This document shows positions 5,643-7,147 of a stretch of 7,147 nt of DNA, piece by piece. Positions within the stretch are counted from its first letter, which is position 1. Every line of letters starts with the position of its first letter. A model generated the notes under the pieces. The model was not told where the DNA came from and searched no databases. It worked only from the letters and a program-made list of their open reading frames with translations. Made by a program: the position numbers and the translations under genes. The stretch is from DASPJL01 sp035628645 (GTDB lineage: Bacteria; Bacteroidota; Bacteroidia; Cytophagales; Cyclobacteriaceae). The stretch is from assembly GCA_035628645.1 (NCBI GenBank), contig DASPJL010000140.1, positions 1 to 7,147 on the forward strand, given 5' to 3'.

Positions 5643-7147
5643 AAATCAATCAGGCCTCTGTTGTTTTCTGCCTTTTTTCTTTTTGTTTTCAATACCTATT
5701 CCCAGGTTTCTCCGGGTAAAGCTCAAGAACTTCCTCCTTTTCTGAATCCTTCCAAACAATGGGTGGATTCGGTTTTTAAGACTTTGTCTCAGGAAGAAAA
5801 GATCGCCCAAATGATGATGATCAGGGTAATGTCAAATAAAAATCAGCAGTATGAAGATTCTCTTAGTAACTCCCTTCAGAAATACCCTGTAGGTGGATTG
5901 ATTTTTTTTCAAGGAGGGCCAGTAAGGCAGGCAAAAATGACCAACCGCTTCCAGTCGGAGGCGAAAGTACCATTTTTGGTGGCAATAGATGGAGAATGGG
6001 GGTTGGGAATGCGTTTGGACAGCACCATATCTTTTCCCTACCAAATGACTTTAGGCGCCATTCAGGATGATTCATTAATTTATCGTATGGGCGCAGCAGT
6101 AGCTCAGCATTGTAAGAGAATGGGTATTCATATAAATTTTGCACCTGTTGTTGATATCAATAACAACCCCAATAACCCAGTAATCAGTTACCGGTCTTTT
6201 GGGGAAAATAAGGAAAATGTGGCCCAAAAAAGTTATATGTATATGAGAGGTATGCAGGATAATGGCATCCTCACTACCGCCAAACATTTTCCGGGACATG
6301 GAGACACGGATGTGGATTCTCATTATGGTTTGCCCTTAATTAATTTTGACAGGAATCGTCTTGATTCCCTGGAATTATATCCATTCCGGTATCTGATAGA
6401 GAGAGGTCTTGCGGGAGTAATGGTTGCTCATTTGAGTATTCCAAAGCTTGATCCTACTGAAAATTTACCTTCTACGCTTTCCAAGCCAATAATAACGGAT
6501 CTTTTAAAGAAAGAATTAGGATTTCAGGGATTGGTTTTTACGGATGCTTTGGATATGAAGGGAGTAACAAAATATTTTAAACCCGGCGATTTGGATGTAA
6601 AGGCAGTAATGGCAGGTAACGATGTATTGGAGCTTTCTGAAAATATTCCTGTGGCCATCGACGCAATTAAAGCAGCAATAAAAAAAGGAGATATAAAACA
6701 ATCTGATATTGACAGCAGGTGTCGAAAAATACTGGAAGCCAAATTCTGGGCCGGGCTAGATATGTATAAGCCTGTTGAATTAAATAACCTTGTTGAAGAT
6801 TTGAATGATCCTTATTCACAGGCTTTGAATCGTCAACTAACCAAAGCTTCCCTTACTTTATTAAAGAATGACCTCGATATTGTTCCCATCAGGAATTTAT
6901 ATTCTTCGAAAATTGTAGCAGTAGCGGTAAATACCAGCAGACCGCCTGTTTTTCATGAAATGCTTGGGAACTATACCAATGTAAATAGTATTGCTCTTCC
7001 CTCCAAGCCTTCCTCTGAAGCGTTGCGGGAGGTAAGGAAAGCTGTGGAAGAAGCTGATATTGTTATTTTGAGCGTTCATCAGGATGGAAGGCCACGAAAT
7101 ATAAAATTAGATCCTCTTACCCTTTCTATCATTGATGATATAAATAA
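5631..7147 (+). CDS. Secreted GH3 glycoside hydrolase (NagZ-like), 3'-truncated by window edge
   Basis: The frame is open from ATG 5631 to the window end (505 codons, no stop). A Sec signal peptide, MLMLKSIRPLLFSAFFLFVF, probably ends near NTYS-Q, so the enzyme is exported, unlike cytoplasmic Gram-negative NagZ. The GH3 N-terminal barrel covers about residues 45-370. It carries the NagZ signature KHFPGHGDTDVDSH (218-231), in which Asp229 and His231 correspond to the Asp-His general acid/base pair of beta-N-acetylglucosaminidases. The nucleophile is Asp305 in VFTDALDMKG. Other GH3 marks are AIDGEWGLGMR and FAPVVDINNNP. A second alpha/beta domain (from about 400, LTKASLTLLKND) is cut by the edge. 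The expected reaction is release of N-acetylglucosamine from peptidoglycan or chitin-type substrates. In Bacteroidota such proteins are often about 970-1000 residues with a C-terminal serine beta-lactamase-like domain; whether this one has it cannot be seen. ATG 5637 is an alternative start. Confidence 0.93.
   Translation, partial: MLMLKSIRPLLFSAFFLFVFNTYSQVSPGKAQELPPFLNPSKQWVDSVFKTLSQEEKIAQMMMIRVMSNKNQQYEDSLSNSLQKYPVGGLIFFQGGPVRQAKMTNRFQSEAKVPFLVAIDGEWGLGMRLDSTISFPYQMTLGAIQDDSLIYRMGAAVAQHCKRMGIHINFAPVVDINNNPNNPVISYRSFGENKENVAQKSYMYMRGMQDNGILTTAKHFPGHGDTDVDSHYGLPLINFDRNRLDSLELYPFRYLIERGLAGVMVAHLSIPKLDPTENLPSTLSKPIITDLLKKELGFQGLVFTDALDMKGVTKYFKPGDLDVKAVMAGNDVLELSENIPVAIDAIKAAIKKGDIKQSDIDSRCRKILEAKFWAGLDMYKPVELNNLVEDLNDPYSQALNRQLTKASLTLLKNDLDIVPIRNLYSSKIVAVAVNTSRPPVFHEMLGNYTNVNSIALPSKPSSEALREVRKAVEEADIVILSVHQDGRPRNIKLDPLTLSIIDDIN

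Noticed and set aside
5832..7079. Several minus-strand open frames opposite the GH3 gene
   Set aside because: The plus strand carries a continuous GH3 protein with all catalytic motifs, so these are shadows.

Overview
The window looks like chromosomal DNA from a member of the Bacteroidota. It is AT-rich, and ribosome-binding sites are A-rich or weak rather than GGAGG-like. Two genes encode lipoproteins, one with the DUF4369 plus TlpA-thioredoxin architecture typical of that phylum. One gene resembles GldM, a gliding/type IX secretion protein confined to the phylum, and the last is a secreted GH3 enzyme of a type common there. Finer taxonomy cannot be read from this stretch.

All five genes lie on the plus strand. 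The window opens inside alaS (alanyl-tRNA synthetase), whose 5' end lies outside. After 57 nt comes a small lipoprotein gene split by a one-base frameshift; rejoined, it gives about 254 residues resembling a shortened GldM. A 136-nt AT-rich spacer follows, then intact gatB (tRNA amidotransferase subunit B), a 65-nt gap, and a DUF4369/TlpA-like thioredoxin lipoprotein. A textbook intrinsic terminator (perfect 19-bp stem plus T-tract) closes this block. After it a secreted GH3 (NagZ-like) glycoside hydrolase begins and runs off the right edge still open.

Functionally, alaS and gatB both serve aminoacyl-tRNA supply: one charges and proofreads tRNA-Ala, the other converts mischarged Glu-tRNA(Gln) and/or Asp-tRNA(Asn). 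The thioredoxin lipoprotein and the GH3 enzyme act in the cell envelope (disulfide handling; probable peptidoglycan or amino-sugar turnover). No terminator is visible between alaS and the thioredoxin gene, so cotranscription is possible but unproven.

Most of the window is ordinary core genome. The parts that deserve a second look are the frameshifted, unusually AT-rich GldM-like lipoprotein, and a short TAAATGTTGAAT-type motif repeated in the spacers on both sides of it. I see no CRISPR array, RNA gene, insertion sequence, phage gene or defence system.
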